64,000 bases of DNA from Pectobacterium polonicum (GCF_005497185.1 NZ_RJTN01000016.1:1-64000); one strand, 5' to 3'; counted from the stretch's first letter, positions 39,246-49,313 are shown. Notes: a model not told the origin generated them from the letters alone. Program-made: numbers and translations.

Positions 39246-39807
39246 TGCCTGACCACACAATTTCACCGGTCTGCACCAGCATCAGCTGCATGTCGATCTG
39301 CGGCGATTTCACGTCGCCACTGACGTCGCTGTACAGCACATACTGCGCGCTGACATAACGTGCCAGACCAATTGCCTTGCTGCGCGACCCCAGACTGTCG
39401 TCAACCGACAAACCCAGCGTTTGTTTTGCGGTAGCCAGTTGCTCACGCGGCACCAGCGTGAAGGCCTTACCGGAGGATAGCGCGCTGTACAACGCCCCTG
39501 TCGCTTTCGCTATTGGCAGTGAACCATTGGTGTTGTTTTTCACGCTATCCACCAACAGTATGCTGCCTGGCGTGACGCCATCAGCTTTCAACATCTGTGC
39601 CACCAGCGGGTTAATGCTGGCTTCCCAGTTCAATGTCTGGATTTTAGGCGGTTGCGGTACAGATTCCCCCGGCGGCGGCGTTGGTGTGGTCGGCACTTGA
39701 GGCTCAACCGGCTCAATCGTCGCAGGCGGTTCGGTGGGCTCCGGCGGACGGCTGGGGCACCCAGTCAGTACCAATGCCGCCAGTATCACCCCTAGATACT
39801 TTTTCAT
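39226..39807 (-). CDS. lpoB: Outer-membrane lipoprotein LpoB, activator of PBP1B
   Basis: 193 residues. Signal peptide with lipobox LVLTGC (Cys 17), then a proline-rich disordered linker of about 40 residues (PPEPTEPPATIEPVEPQVPT) that spans the periplasm, and the globular domain (ILLVDSVKNNTNGSLPIAKATG). LpoB crosses the murein layer and stimulates the penicillin-binding protein PBP1B (MrcB). It sits between ycfL and thiK as in E. coli. Confidence 0.94.
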   Translation of the reverse strand: MKKYLGVILAALVLTGCPSRPPEPTEPPATIEPVEPQVPTTPTPPPGESVPQPPKIQTLNWEASINPLVAQMLKADGVTPGSILLVDSVKNNTNGSLPIAKATGALYSALSSGKAFTLVPREQLATAKQTLGLSVDDSLGSRSKAIGLARYVSAQYVLYSDVSGDVKSPQIDMQLMLVQTGEIVWSGNGAVQH

Positions 39808-39828
39808 ATTTTCTCTCTCAGCACACCA

Positions 39829-40209
39829 TTACAAAAACAGATGAAGACGAACCTGACGCGCATTGGGACTACTGCGCGTTGAAAAAACCGTCATTTCCGT
39901 CTGTGGCGGGATTTCAATAGACTGCACCTCTTCAAAAGGCAGCACATCCAGCCCGTTCTCATCATACCAATAGAAGCGATAATGCACGGTCACCGCGTGT
40001 GAAGCATCATTGCTGACGGAGGAAGAAGCACGCAGTCGGCCATTTTCTGAATCCAGCGACGGATTCCCCGCCGTAATACCGGCTGACAGCACCGGCGCAT
40101 CCAATACCAGCGTTTGCCGCTCATTGATGGTCAGCACCTTTGGCGCACTACAGCCCGCCAGCATTCCCATCATCAAACACGCAGACAGAAAAAGCATCGG
40201 GTTACGCAT
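39829..40209 (-). CDS. ycfL: DUF1425 lipoprotein YcfL
   Basis: 126 residues; signal peptide with lipobox LAGC (Cys near residue 19) and a small beta-rich domain (VTVHYRFYWYDENGLDVLPFE) typical of DUF1425 lipoproteins. The function is unknown; the fixed position between hinT and lpoB suggests a link to envelope assembly. Confidence 0.9.
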   Translation of the reverse strand: MRNPMLFLSACLMMGMLAGCSAPKVLTINERQTLVLDAPVLSAGITAGNPSLDSENGRLRASSSVSNDASHAVTVHYRFYWYDENGLDVLPFEEVQSIEIPPQTEMTVFSTRSSPNARQVRLHLFL

Positions 40210-40249
40210 GGTTTACTCGCATGATGGTGTTCTCACCTGATTGTCTAAC

Positions 40250-40600
40250 TTAATCCGCCAGCAAAGGCCCTAATGCACGACCGCCAACCAAATGCATGTG
40301 GATGTGATAAACCTCCTGTCCGCCGTGCCGGTTGCAGTTAATGATCAGGCGATAGCCGTCTTCTGCAATGCCTTCCTGCTGTGCAATTTTTCCCGCAACC
40401 GTCACCATACGTCCCAGCGCCGCTTCATGCTCGGGGGCCGTATCGTTAACGGTAGGGATTAATACATTCGGGATAATCAGAATATGCGTTGGCGTACGGG
40501 GCGCGATATCACGGAAGGCGGTGACCAGTTCATCCTGATACACGATATCGGCAGGAATTTCCCGGCGAATGATTTTACTAAAAATGGTTTCTTCAGCCAT
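40250..40600 (-). CDS. hinT: HIT-family purine nucleoside phosphoramidase
   Basis: 116-residue histidine-triad protein that hydrolyses adenosine 5'-phosphoramidates and lysyl-AMP-type adducts. The triad is in [10 protein letters not shown] with the upstream [11 protein letters not shown] and the N-terminal [20 protein letters not shown]. It opens the hinT-ycfL-lpoB-thiK-nagZ-ycfP series, all on the minus strand with short gaps. Confidence 0.96.
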   Translation of the reverse strand: MAEETIFSKIIRREIPADIVYQDELVTAFRDIAPRTPTHILIIPNVLIPTVNDTAPEHEAALGRMVTVAGKIAQQEGIAEDGYRLIINCNRHGGQEVYHIHMHLVGGRALGPLLAD

Positions 40601-40818
40601 GATTGATTTCCTTGTTAAAGCTGGCGTTGAACGACGTCATGTAGGCAGTATGAGTGACATATTCCATTTCTTTCAACCTTCTTTATCCATTTCTGGCGCG
40701 GGTGGTCAAAATACGACACTCAGAAAAAACCCGTCTTATACCAGAAATAGCCACGCTATCACTACTGCGGCAAGAATTTGATACTAGTCGACGAATGTCT
40801 ACCGCGCCCTTTCCTTTT

Positions 40819-42273
40819 TCAGTTAAACGACCGCGGCGTTCTCACCAACATCAGCAACAGGATGCACACCAGCAAAGCCGCGCCCACGTTGTAGAGCATT
40901 CCCACTACAAAGGCCGAAACGTATTGATCCGCTTGTGCAATGGCACCATCGCCTGTAGCCAGCTCGGTGCCAAACAAGATGCCAACCACAGCCACACCCA
41001 ACGCCGCCCCAACCTGCTGAACCGTTGAGATCACGCCCGATGCCATACCGGCCTGAGGCCCATCGACAAACCCCAGCACCAGATTCAACAGCGGAGTCAT
41101 AATGAAACCTTGGCCTGCGCCAACTACAATCAACACGGGGATCAGTCGTGTAGCCACCAGATCCGCCCCCGCGATCTGCACCTGCGTAACCAACAGTCCA
41201 ATGGCAACCGCGTAAACCAGCGCCCCCACGATGATGGCAGACGTACCCCAGCGGGCAATCAGGCGCGGCGCAGCGAGCGACGCCAGGACAAAACCCACGC
41301 TACAAGGCGCGAAAATACTCCCCGCGAGAAAGGGATCAAGCCCCAGCCCAGTTTGCACCAGCAAGGCAAAACACAGGAAAAAGGAGCTGGATGTGGAATA
41401 CACCAGCAGCACCAGCAACACACCCAGCAGGAAACAGCGCTGTGCGAGCAGACGCATATCAACCAACGGAAGATGCCCCGCCATTTGCCGCCGTTCCTGT
41501 TGACGGTAAAAAATCCCCAACAGGGCAACCGCAGCAACCAGCATCCACAGACACCATGCCGGCCACCCTTGTCCCGGCCCTTCAATCAGCGGCACCAGTA
41601 ACAGTGTCAGCCCGACGCTAACCAGCACCACCCCCGTCCAATCCAGTGAAGGACGCTGTGGCGTGCAGGATTCTGGAATCAATCTTGCAGTTACGATAGC
41701 CAGCAAACCGATGGGAACATTGATAAGAAAGATGCTGCGCCAGCCTAGTCCGAACAGGTTAGCATGTACCAGCCATCCCCCCAGTACCTGACCCGCGATA
41801 GCAGCCAACCCTAACGTCATCCCCAGTAGTCCAAAGGCTCGGCGGCTATCGTGGCCGTTAAAGTTAACGCGAATAGAGGCATAAACCTGTGGGAACAGTA
41901 GCGCAGCCGCAAGCCCTTGCAAGATGCGCGCGCCAATCAGAAGCCCGGCACCGGGCGCTAACCCGCACAGCGCAGAAGCGATCGTAAATCCGGCCATCCC
42001 CACGACAAACAGGCGACGTCGCCCAAACATATCCCCTAGCCGACCGCCCGTAATCAGCAGCACACCAAAAGCCAGTTCGTAACCCGCTACGATAAAACCG
42101 ATCTGTGCAAAGCTAGCGCCCAGATCGGCCTGCATATTGGGAATAGCGACATTGACCACGAACAGATCGAAAATCGTGACAAAGCCCGCCATGAGCAGCA
42201 CAGACAGGCCAAGCCACGGCGGACTATTGACAGCCGGCGTAGGCAGTGCCGACGCGCGATAATTTGAGTTCAT
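40819..42273 (-). CDS. DHA2-type MFS drug efflux transporter
   Basis: 484 residues with about fourteen hydrophobic spans, the layout of the DHA2 (QacA/EmrB-like) drug:H+ antiporters. Motif A is GGRLGDMFGRRRLF, and FDLFVVNVAIPNMQ in the first span is the motif D1 typical of the group. No partner membrane-fusion protein is encoded nearby, so it probably exports into the periplasm alone. It is divergent from an MmyB-type regulator. In E. coli the same place holds fhuE. Substrate unknown. Confidence 0.88.
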   Translation of the reverse strand: MNSNYRASALPTPAVNSPPWLGLSVLLMAGFVTIFDLFVVNVAIPNMQADLGASFAQIGFIVAGYELAFGVLLITGGRLGDMFGRRRLFVVGMAGFTIASALCGLAPGAGLLIGARILQGLAAALLFPQVYASIRVNFNGHDSRRAFGLLGMTLGLAAIAGQVLGGWLVHANLFGLGWRSIFLINVPIGLLAIVTARLIPESCTPQRPSLDWTGVVLVSVGLTLLLVPLIEGPGQGWPAWCLWMLVAAVALLGIFYRQQERRQMAGHLPLVDMRLLAQRCFLLGVLLVLLVYSTSSSFFLCFALLVQTGLGLDPFLAGSIFAPCSVGFVLASLAAPRLIARWGTSAIIVGALVYAVAIGLLVTQVQIAGADLVATRLIPVLIVVGAGQGFIMTPLLNLVLGFVDGPQAGMASGVISTVQQVGAALGVAVVGILFGTELATGDGAIAQADQYVSAFVVGMLYNVGAALLVCILLLMLVRTPRSFN

Positions 42274-42396
42274 CTTATGTATCCTTGCATATCGAGAGTT
42301 TGCGTATCGAAAGTGATGACGCCATCATTCTCAAATCCTTTTTAAACAATTACAATTTAACCACTTATGCTATTACTAAAAGCAATGCGGTAAACG

Positions 42397-43194
42397 ATGA
42401 GAACATTGGAAAGAACTCGCCACGATCTGGCTGCTTTTTTGCGCGCACGCCGCGAACGGGTATCACCCACGGATGTGGGTTTGCCTAGCGGTGGAAGACG
42501 GCGCACGCCTGGACTGCGGCGCGAGGAAGTGGCGGCATTAGCTGGCGTGGGTCTGACGTGGTACACCTGGCTCGAACAGGGACGTGATATCGGTGTATCG
42601 GCCGCATTTCTGGACAGCCTGGCACGGGTACTCAAGCTCGATGCCGCTGAACGCCGCCACCTGTTCCTGCTGGCGCATGAGCGACCACCAGCCGAACCGG
42701 GTAAGACGTGGTGCGTGGTGCCGCCGCTGGTACGGCGTCTGATGCACGATCTGGCTCCGCATCCTGCCTATATACTCAACCTGCGCTGGGACGTGCTGGC
42801 CTTCAATGAACCAGCAAACCAGCTTTTCGGCTTTGACGCGCATCCTTCCGAGAGACGTAATCTGCTCTGGCTGCTGTTCACCGATCCGTTACTGCATGAG
42901 CGATTTATCGGCTGGGAGCAACAGGCTCCACAGATGCTATCGAGCTTTCGCCGCGATTTCGCACGCGCGACGCAGGAGGCCGATATTCATGAGCTGGTAG
43001 ACGAATTGGAGCAGGTATCGCCAGATTTCAAAACGTGGTGGCGACAGCATGAGGTACACGCCCCGTGCAGCGGCGTGCGGCAACTGATGATCGACGGCAA
43101 GACTGAAGCCTTCGAGCATACGTCGCTGATCATCGATGAAGATCGCCATCTGCGTCTGGTGGTTTACGCCCGGCAATCTCAGGGAAAGGAATGA
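42397..43194 (+). CDS. XRE-family regulator with MmyB-like ligand domain
   Basis: 265 residues. N-terminal helix-turn-helix (TPGLRREEVAALAGVGLTWYTWLEQGRD) followed by the MmyB-like ligand-binding domain (PF17765; LNLRWDVLAFNEPANQLFG and RNLLWLLFTDP), a layout well known from actinobacterial regulators that in Streptomyces bind fatty acids. It is divergent from the DHA2 exporter over a 123-bp gap and presumably controls it. The ligand is unknown. Confidence 0.9.
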   Translation: MRTLERTRHDLAAFLRARRERVSPTDVGLPSGGRRRTPGLRREEVAALAGVGLTWYTWLEQGRDIGVSAAFLDSLARVLKLDAAERRHLFLLAHERPPAEPGKTWCVVPPLVRRLMHDLAPHPAYILNLRWDVLAFNEPANQLFGFDAHPSERRNLLWLLFTDPLLHERFIGWEQQAPQMLSSFRRDFARATQEADIHELVDELEQVSPDFKTWWRQHEVHAPCSGVRQLMIDGKTEAFEHTSLIIDEDRHLRLVVYARQSQGKE

Positions 43195-43208
43195 GGCCGC
43201 GCTGACCA

Positions 43209-43237
43209 TAAAAAAAAGGGGCTTTCGCCCCTTTTTT
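43209..43237. terminator. Bidirectional terminator between the XRE regulator and ptsG
   Basis: A-run, GGGGC-TTTC-GCCCC stem, T-run: a strong symmetrical intrinsic terminator serving both converging genes. Confidence 0.93.
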
Positions 43238-43256
43238 GCAACTCCCCAACAACCCA

Positions 43257-44690
43257 TCAGTGGTTACGGATGTAGTCGTCCATATCAGTTTTCAGGTTAT
43301 CGGATTTCGTACCGAAAATTGCCTGAACGCCGGAACCAGCCACAACCACCCCTGCTGCGCCCAGTTTTTTCAGGCCAGCCTGATCAACTTTAGCCACATC
43401 GCCTACGCTAACGCGCAGACGGGTGATGCACGCATCCAGGTTAGTGATGTTTTCTTTACCACCAAACGCGCTAACCAGAGCGGCAGCCATTTCTGTGCTG
43501 TCCTTTGAGGTTTGCTCAGATGAGCTGTCTTCACGGCCTGGCGTTTTCAGGTTCAGTTTGGCAATCAGAACGCGGAAGATGGTGTAGTAAATCAACGCAT
43601 AGCACAGACCTACAATCGGGAACAACCACAGGTTGCTACCGTTGCCGCTCAGTACCACGAAGTCGATCAGACCGTGGGAGAAGCTTGTACCATCACGCAT
43701 ACCCAACAGGATACAGATTGGGAAAGCCAGACCCGCCAGAATCGCATGGATCACATACAGGATCGGCGCAACAAACATGAAGGAGAACTCAATTGGCTCG
43801 GTGATCCCCGTCAGGAACGAGGTCAGCGCCGCAGAGATCATGATGCCGCCCACTTTCGCGCGGTTTTCTGGCTTAGCTGAATGCCAGATAGCAATAGCCG
43901 CAGCTGGCAGACCGTACATTTTAAACAGGAAGCCACCGGACAATTTACCCGCAGTCGGGTCACCAGCAATGTAACGCGGGATATCGCCGTGGAAAACCTG
44001 ACCTGCCGCATTGGTGAACTCACCCACTTGCATTTGGAAAGGGACGTTCCAGATATGGTGCAAACCAAACGGCACCAGAGAACGTTCAACGACCCCATAG
44101 ATACCGAATGCTAACATCGGGTTCTCATTCGCAGCCCAATGTGAAAACGTTTGGATCGCGCTACCAACTGGTGGCCATATGAAAGACAGCACCGCACCAG
44201 TAATGATCGCCGTCAGGCCCGAAATAATCGGCACGAAGCGTTTACCGGCAAAGAAGCCCAGATATTCAGGCAACTGAATGCGGTAGAAGCGATTAAACAT
44301 ATACGCGGCAATCGCACCGGCAATGATCCCGCCGAGAACACCGGTATCCGCCAGGTGCTTCGCAGCGATCTCGGCAGCCGGTAGATTCAGAACCAGCGGC
44401 GCGATCGCAGCCATGGTTTTCACCATGATGCCATAAGCCACCACCGCCGCCAGTGCGGAAACACCGTCGTTATTGGTGAAGCCCAGGGCAACACCAATAG
44501 CAAAAATCAGCGGCATGTTGGCAAATACCGAATCACCGGCCTGTGCCATGACGCTGGAGACAATTGTAGGCAACCAGCTAAAATTGGCCGAACCGACACC
44601 CAGCAGAATACCTGCGATAGGGAGTACGGATACGGGCAGCATTAGCGACTTACCTACTTTTTGCAGGTTTGCGAATGCATTCTTGAACAT
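43257..44690 (-). CDS. ptsG: PTS glucose transporter subunit IICB
   Basis: Takes up glucose and phosphorylates it to glucose 6-phosphate at the inner membrane, with IIA(Glc) as phosphate donor. 477 residues: the IIC membrane domain ([27 protein letters not shown] to about residue 390) with the [15 protein letters not shown] substrate motif, a linker ([16 protein letters not shown]) and the IIB domain with the phosphorylated cysteine in [13 protein letters not shown]. The RBS is within the SgrS-like pairing region, and Mlc and CRP sites stand upstream. Convergent with the XRE regulator; tatD lies behind it as in E. coli. Confidence 0.97.
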   Translation of the reverse strand: MFKNAFANLQKVGKSLMLPVSVLPIAGILLGVGSANFSWLPTIVSSVMAQAGDSVFANMPLIFAIGVALGFTNNDGVSALAAVVAYGIMVKTMAAIAPLVLNLPAAEIAAKHLADTGVLGGIIAGAIAAYMFNRFYRIQLPEYLGFFAGKRFVPIISGLTAIITGAVLSFIWPPVGSAIQTFSHWAANENPMLAFGIYGVVERSLVPFGLHHIWNVPFQMQVGEFTNAAGQVFHGDIPRYIAGDPTAGKLSGGFLFKMYGLPAAAIAIWHSAKPENRAKVGGIMISAALTSFLTGITEPIEFSFMFVAPILYVIHAILAGLAFPICILLGMRDGTSFSHGLIDFVVLSGNGSNLWLFPIVGLCYALIYYTIFRVLIAKLNLKTPGREDSSSEQTSKDSTEMAAALVSAFGGKENITNLDACITRLRVSVGDVAKVDQAGLKKLGAAGVVVAGSGVQAIFGTKSDNLKTDMDDYIRNH

Positions 44691-44712
44691 AATTGAGTGT
44701 GCTCCTGAGTAA
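44691..44712 (-). promoter_or_regulatory. ptsG ribosome-binding region, conserved SgrS target
   Basis: Read on the coding strand, ACTCAGGAGCACACTCAATT precedes the ATG. From memory, E. coli ptsG has the same sequence with one change, and this is the stretch bound by the small RNA SgrS under sugar-phosphate stress. Confidence 0.7.
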
Positions 44713-44792
44713 TAGTGCTTTTACTTCTGATACTTCATCTATAAGCAAAGGTGGGGAGGATGGCCTTTGCGAGTTGGGGTGTCTTAGCCCCC

Positions 44793-44819
44793 TTTAATTT
44801 TTACGCAGAGTAAAATAAA
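44793..44819 (-). promoter_or_regulatory. Mlc operator in the ptsG leader
   Basis: Read on the coding strand, TTTTAC-TCTGC-GTAAAA inside an AT-rich frame matches the Mlc site of the E. coli ptsG promoter, remembered as TTTTACTCTGTGTAATAAA. It predicts repression by Mlc relieved when glucose dephosphorylates IICB. Confidence 0.7.
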
Positions 44820-44833
44820 TAGCGTTCACAATG

Positions 44834-44851
44834 TTTGATTGCTATCACGTT
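44834..44851 (-). promoter_or_regulatory. CRP site upstream of ptsG
   Basis: Read on the coding strand, AACGTGATAGCAATCAAA fits the CRP consensus TGTGA-N6-TCACA with a good left and a weaker right half, and resembles the E. coli ptsG site. It lies just upstream of the Mlc operator, as in E. coli. Confidence 0.65.
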
Positions 44852-44979
44852 TCCACAAGCCAACAGGCTGAGAACGAACAGAGATTGCACTTTTTTGTGA
44901 TATATCGCTAAAAAACACCTCCCCTTGAAGAGGAAAAACCTGATCAAGGGGATTATGAAGCGCTATTAATTACACGGAT

Positions 44980-45005
44980 AAAAAAAACTCGGCTATTCTC
45001 AGCCA
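44980..45005 (-). terminator. Weak terminator directly behind tatD
   Basis: On the coding strand GGCT-GAGAAT-AGCC-GAG is followed by eight T, starting at the tatD stop codon. The stem is short. Confidence 0.55.
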
Positions 45006-45803
45006 CTATTGCGCAGCGGTCAACCGAGTCGGATCGATATGAAACAGGCGGGAGAAGTTTTCTGTCGTGGCAGCGGCAAGGGTTTCCAGCGATATACCTT
45101 TCACTACAGCAAGGTATTCTGCTACATCACGCACATACGCAGGCTGGTTTTCCTGACCTCTGAACGGGACAGGCGCTAACCAAGGGGAATCTGTCTCAAT
45201 CAGCATCCGATCCAGCGGTACATAACGCGCTACGTCACGCAATTCTTCTGCATTACGAAACGTCACGATGCCAGAAAACGAGATATAGAACCCCATATCG
45301 AGCAAGGCTTTTGCCGTGACCAAATCTTCCGTAAAACAGTGCAGAACGCCGCTGCACTTCTCAGCGTGTTCCTCACGCAGAATTGCCAGCGTATCTTCAC
45401 GGGCAGAGCGTGTATGCACGATGACAGGTTTGTTCAGGTCATTGCCAATACGAATGTGTTCGCGGAACGACTCCTGCTGCTGGGCTTTCGTCTCCTGCTG
45501 ATAGAAATAGTCGAGCCCCGTTTCCCCCATCGCCACCACGCGGCTGGCGCTGGCTAGCTCACGCAGCTCGGCATAATCATAAGGGGCTTCCTGATTAAGC
45601 GGATGAACACCGCAGGAAAAAGCCACGTTATCGCGCTCGCCAATTAACTCTACCATGGCACGATAGCCGGGCAGCGTTGTCGCTACCGCCAGAAGGAAGC
45701 CGACATCACGGCTTTTCGCTTTATCCAGCACGTCGGAGACATCTTTATGCAATGACTCATAATCCAAACCGTCAAGATGACAGTGGGAATCCACTAACAA
45801 CAT
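45006..45803 (-). CDS. TatD-family metal-dependent hydrolase (YcfH)
   Basis: 265 residues of the TatD/amidohydrolase family (E. coli YcfH). VDSHCHLDGLD carries the HxH metal motif, GETGLDYFY the third ligand, VIVHTRSA and LHCFTE histidines, and IETDSPWLAP the final aspartate. Family members are 3'-5' DNases or D-aminoacyl-tRNA deacylase-like enzymes; the substrate of this one is not certain. The ATG at 45803 was chosen as the frame upstream runs into holB. It follows holB by 19 bp. Confidence 0.92.
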   Translation of the reverse strand: MLLVDSHCHLDGLDYESLHKDVSDVLDKAKSRDVGFLLAVATTLPGYRAMVELIGERDNVAFSCGVHPLNQEAPYDYAELRELASASRVVAMGETGLDYFYQQETKAQQQESFREHIRIGNDLNKPVIVHTRSAREDTLAILREEHAEKCSGVLHCFTEDLVTAKALLDMGFYISFSGIVTFRNAEELRDVARYVPLDRMLIETDSPWLAPVPFRGQENQPAYVRDVAEYLAVVKGISLETLAAATTENFSRLFHIDPTRLTAAQ

Positions 45804-45822
45804 GATATTTACTCGATAGTAA

Positions 45823-46833
45823 TTAAACAGAAAAAGGATGGCTGTCGCGCTTAACCGATGAAGCAAGCGTGCGCTCCCCATCAAGCAGGCGTTCCGTCAG
45901 CAGCAGCTCACGGTTCACACCCGTGACGGTCAGCAATTTTTGCCGACAAGCCAACCACTGTTGCAGCTCATACTGCAAATGTGCGGAAGGTTCGCGCGCC
46001 AGACGCTCAACCAGTTCGATCTGATCCTGATTCACCCAATGCTCGCTTGCCCCCTGCTGCCATTTCATGGCATCCAGCAGTAGCGTGGCCAACCAGTGAA
46101 TACGAACATCAACATCGTCATGATTTAGCTGTGGTATCAACGAGAGCTGATCTCGCGAAGCCAGCGCGGCAGAAAACGCCTGACACAGCGCGCTACGCTG
46201 TTTCCAACGCTCTGGCTGCAATAACGCCTCGGCGGCTAGCGGCGCGCCCGATTGTAATCTCAACGCCGTGCGCAATGCCTTGCTGTCATGGCGATGGCGA
46301 GCATTCAGCCACAGTACGCTCTGCGTCTCGCTAGGGACATCCAGATAGTGATACAGGCAACGGCTACGTAAGGTTGCCAACAACCGCGCGGGTTCCCGAC
46401 AGCCAAATAGAAAGAAGGTATTCTGCGGCGGTTCTTCCAGCGTTTTCAGCAGTGCATTCGCAGCGGCTTCTGTCAGTTGCTCGGCAGAAGCCAGCCAAAT
46501 CACTTTTGCTCCGCCCTGTCGAGAGTGTTGGTACACTTTTTCCACGACGTCACGCACCGGATCGACCCCCAGACTGTGCTTGCCCTTCTCCGGGCTCAGC
46601 ACATGCCAGTCCGGGTGCGTTCCCGCTGTCATCAGGTTACAAGAGTGGCACTGGCCGCAACTTTTCATGCCGTCTGGTCGCTGACAGATCAGCCAGCGAC
46701 TTAGCGCATAAGTCAGCGATTCATCGCCCATGCCCGGCAGCGCATGCAGCAACACCGCATGATGCCCCCTGCCCGCCTGATATTGACCGATAAGCTGCCG
46801 ATAAGAGGCATTCAGCCACGGATACCACTCCAT
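45823..46833 (-). CDS. holB: DNA polymerase III subunit delta'
   Basis: 336-residue clamp-loader subunit that opens the beta ring with delta and gamma/tau. Features: LLHALPGMGDESLTYALSRW in place of a working Walker A, the zinc cysteines CGQCHSCNLMTAGTHPDW, the SRC motif in TLRSRCLYH, and the C-terminal collar. It begins ATGA-overlapping with the tmk stop codon (46831-46835), so translation is probably coupled. As in E. coli, delta' lacks residues for ATP hydrolysis. Confidence 0.95.
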   Translation of the reverse strand: MEWYPWLNASYRQLIGQYQAGRGHHAVLLHALPGMGDESLTYALSRWLICQRPDGMKSCGQCHSCNLMTAGTHPDWHVLSPEKGKHSLGVDPVRDVVEKVYQHSRQGGAKVIWLASAEQLTEAAANALLKTLEEPPQNTFFLFGCREPARLLATLRSRCLYHYLDVPSETQSVLWLNARHRHDSKALRTALRLQSGAPLAAEALLQPERWKQRSALCQAFSAALASRDQLSLIPQLNHDDVDVRIHWLATLLLDAMKWQQGASEHWVNQDQIELVERLAREPSAHLQYELQQWLACRQKLLTVTGVNRELLLTERLLDGERTLASSVKRDSHPFSV

Positions 46834-47492
46834 CAGCCCTGCCCCTGCGCAACGGGCTGCAACCCTTGTTGCTGCAACCACTGCTGTAACGTCGCCTGAA
46901 TATCTGCACTGACGGCATCAATAGACTGTGAGGCATCGATCGTCAGGATACTGCCATCCTCCGCCGCCAGTTCCTGATAGCGGGAACGGGTACGATCAAA
47001 GAAAGCCAGTGATTCCTGCTCGATTCTATCTAATTCTCCGCGTTGACGCGCACGCTGCAAGCCGATGGCTGGCGGTAAATCAAGATAGAGCGTCAGGTCA
47101 GGACGAAAATCGCCCAGCACGGTGTCACGCAGCGAGCGCAGCAGTTGTTGATCGATCCCACGTCCGCCGCCCTGATAAGCCTGTGACGAGAGATCGTGAC
47201 GATCGCCGATAACCCATTTCCCATCTGCCAGCGCAGGTTTGATGACATTATCCACCAGTTGCACTCTGGCCGCGTACAGCATTAAAACTTCCGCTTTGTC
47301 GGTGACCTTCTCATCGGCCATACCTTGCTTAATCAGCTCTCGCAGCTTCTCTGCCAGCGGTGTGCCACCGGGCTCTCTCGTAAACACCACCTCTTTCACA
47401 CCATGTGAACGCAGCGTTTCCACGACAATATTGCGCGCGGTGGTCTTCCCTGCGCCTTCCAATCCTTCAATGACGATAAATTTACTGTTCAT
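46833..47492 (-). CDS. tmk: Thymidylate kinase
   Basis: Phosphorylates dTMP to dTDP for DNA synthesis. 219 residues: P-loop [14 protein letters not shown], the DRH-type motif [20 protein letters not shown], and the LID region [11 protein letters not shown]. The start overlaps mltG by 11 bp and the end overlaps holB by one base of ATGA. Confidence 0.96.
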   Translation of the reverse strand: MNSKFIVIEGLEGAGKTTARNIVVETLRSHGVKEVVFTREPGGTPLAEKLRELIKQGMADEKVTDKAEVLMLYAARVQLVDNVIKPALADGKWVIGDRHDLSSQAYQGGGRGIDQQLLRSLRDTVLGDFRPDLTLYLDLPPAIGLQRARQRGELDRIEQESLAFFDRTRSRYQELAAEDGSILTIDASQSIDAVSADIQATLQQWLQQQGLQPVAQGQG

Positions 47493-48501
47493 CCCGTTCC
47501 TTTAACGCTGAGCGGTATACCCTCACAGCACGGTTATGGTCTGCAAGGTTAGTGGTAAAACTGTGTCCGCCTTTTCCATCCGCCACAAAATACAGGTACG
47601 ACGTTTTGGCTGGATGCGCAGCCGCATCCAATGACGCTTTCCCCGGCATCGCGATCGGCGTCGGTGGCAAGCCGGCGATGACATACGTATTGTAAGGTGT
47701 CGGCGTATCTAATGCTTTACGGGTTATCACACCTTTATAGTCATCCCCCATGCCATAAATTACCGTGGGATCGGTTTGCAACCGCATACCAAGCCGTAAA
47801 CGATTGATAAAAACGGAAGCGACCTGCGTGCGCTCTTCATTGATCGCCGTTTCTTTTTCAATGATTGACGCCATCGTCAGCAACTCGTCTGGTGTCTTGT
47901 ACGGTAAGCCCTCTTCACGCCCTTTCCATACCTCATCCACCGTTTTTTTCATACGCTGATGCGCACGCTGTAACAAGGCGCTATCGCTCGTACCGGCCGT
48001 ATATGAATAGGTATCAGGATAAAACCAGCCTTCTGGGTTCGTCTTATCTTTGATGTCTAACTGAGTCGCGATGTCCTGCTCAGTTTTATCGTTCAGCGCA
48101 TGCTTGATATAAGGCGCCTGCTGCAACGTGACAAGCCACTCTTTCAGGCGTGAACCTTCGACAAAACGGATGGTGAACTGTGCTTCCTTTCCACTGGACA
48201 GCAACACCAACATTTCGCGCACGCTCATTCCCGTCGTAAAGCGATATGTACCCGCCTTGAATTTTGCCAATTCGGGTTCAATACGCAGCAGCCATGGAAA
48301 AAACGCGCCATCAGTAATAATTTTTTGATCGAGAAGCAGCGCTTCCAGCCCTTCTCTTCCCGTACCGGCAGGAAGCGTGAAAATAGTTTCTTTTTCGATA
48401 GCCAATGGTGAACCAGCAAAACGCTGCATTTTCTGCCACGCAACCAGCAACATCAACACAACCGCAGCGATAATCAGCAAACCAATTTTCTTTTTCTTCA
48501 T
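47482..48501 (-). CDS. mltG: Endolytic murein transglycosylase MltG
   Basis: Inner-membrane enzyme that cuts nascent glycan strands and sets their length. 339 residues: one N-terminal membrane span ([18 protein letters not shown]), a LysM-like part, and the YceG catalytic domain with the glutamate in [19 protein letters not shown] and [11 protein letters not shown]. It lies between pabC (14-bp gap) and tmk (overlap), the standard order. Confidence 0.95.
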   Translation of the reverse strand: MKKKKIGLLIIAAVVLMLLVAWQKMQRFAGSPLAIEKETIFTLPAGTGREGLEALLLDQKIITDGAFFPWLLRIEPELAKFKAGTYRFTTGMSVREMLVLLSSGKEAQFTIRFVEGSRLKEWLVTLQQAPYIKHALNDKTEQDIATQLDIKDKTNPEGWFYPDTYSYTAGTSDSALLQRAHQRMKKTVDEVWKGREEGLPYKTPDELLTMASIIEKETAINEERTQVASVFINRLRLGMRLQTDPTVIYGMGDDYKGVITRKALDTPTPYNTYVIAGLPPTPIAMPGKASLDAAAHPAKTSYLYFVADGKGGHSFTTNLADHNRAVRVYRSALKERDEQ

Positions 48502-48515
48502 AAATCAACCATCTA

Positions 48516-49313
48516 CTAGCAGTTAGAACTCAGGAATTGATAAAGCTCTCGGGAGTGGTAACGCCAGACGTGCGCCTGATTCACGGGGACTAGCGGCATT
48601 AATGCATTACAAATCAACACTTCATCCGCATCGGCCAATACGCCAATCGGTTCACTAACGATCTGTAACTCGAAATCAGACCCCGCCAGCAAAGCGATAA
48701 TGTGCTGCCGGGCAACGCCATCTACGCCAGACTGTGACAAATCCGGCGTATAGACGCTATGCCCTTTACGCCAGAATAAATTAGCGGCACAGCATTCCAC
48801 TAGCGCACCAGAGGTGTCAAGCACGAGGGTCTCATCGGCCGAGGTCTGGTCAAGATGCGCACGAATCAACACTTGTTCGAGCCGATTCAGATGCTTTAAT
48901 CCCGCCAACAGCGGGTTTTTGGCTAACGCCACAGGGCTGAGATTCAGGCTAATGCCCTGCTCACGCCAGTCGACATAATGTACAGGATAGTCTGCCTGTA
49001 TCACTATTCGGCTTGGCTGCGCACAGCCTTGTGTGCCGTAACCACGTCCGCCGACGCCACGCGTGAGCATGACTTTCACTACACCGTTTGCACGGCCCAG
49101 TGCGGCCTGTTTCATTTCCGCGATCAGGCTTTCCCAGTCAACAGGCGGGAATAACAAGCGTGCCGTAGCCTGTTGCATCCGAACGATATGTCGATCGAAC
49201 CAAACAATCTCGCCAGCACTGACTCTGGCGGTCGTAAAACAACCGTCACCATACTGCGTACCCCGATCGAGTACCGAAAGCTGTTCCTGTAACTGACCAT
49301 TAATCCACAGCAT
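48516..49313 (-). CDS. pabC: Aminodeoxychorismate lyase
   Basis: PLP enzyme of fold type IV that splits 4-amino-4-deoxychorismate into p-aminobenzoate and pyruvate for folate. 265 residues: DRGTQYGDGCFTTARV, the PLP lysine in LAGLKHLNRLEQVLIRA, and VVECCAANLFWRKG-like ending EVLICNALMPLVPV. The start MLWINGQ has GGAG six bases upstream; the frame is open for seven further codons. Confidence 0.94.
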   Translation of the reverse strand: MLWINGQLQEQLSVLDRGTQYGDGCFTTARVSAGEIVWFDRHIVRMQQATARLLFPPVDWESLIAEMKQAALGRANGVVKVMLTRGVGGRGYGTQGCAQPSRIVIQADYPVHYVDWREQGISLNLSPVALAKNPLLAGLKHLNRLEQVLIRAHLDQTSADETLVLDTSGALVECCAANLFWRKGHSVYTPDLSQSGVDGVARQHIIALLAGSDFELQIVSEPIGVLADADEVLICNALMPLVPVNQAHVWRYHSRELYQFLSSNC

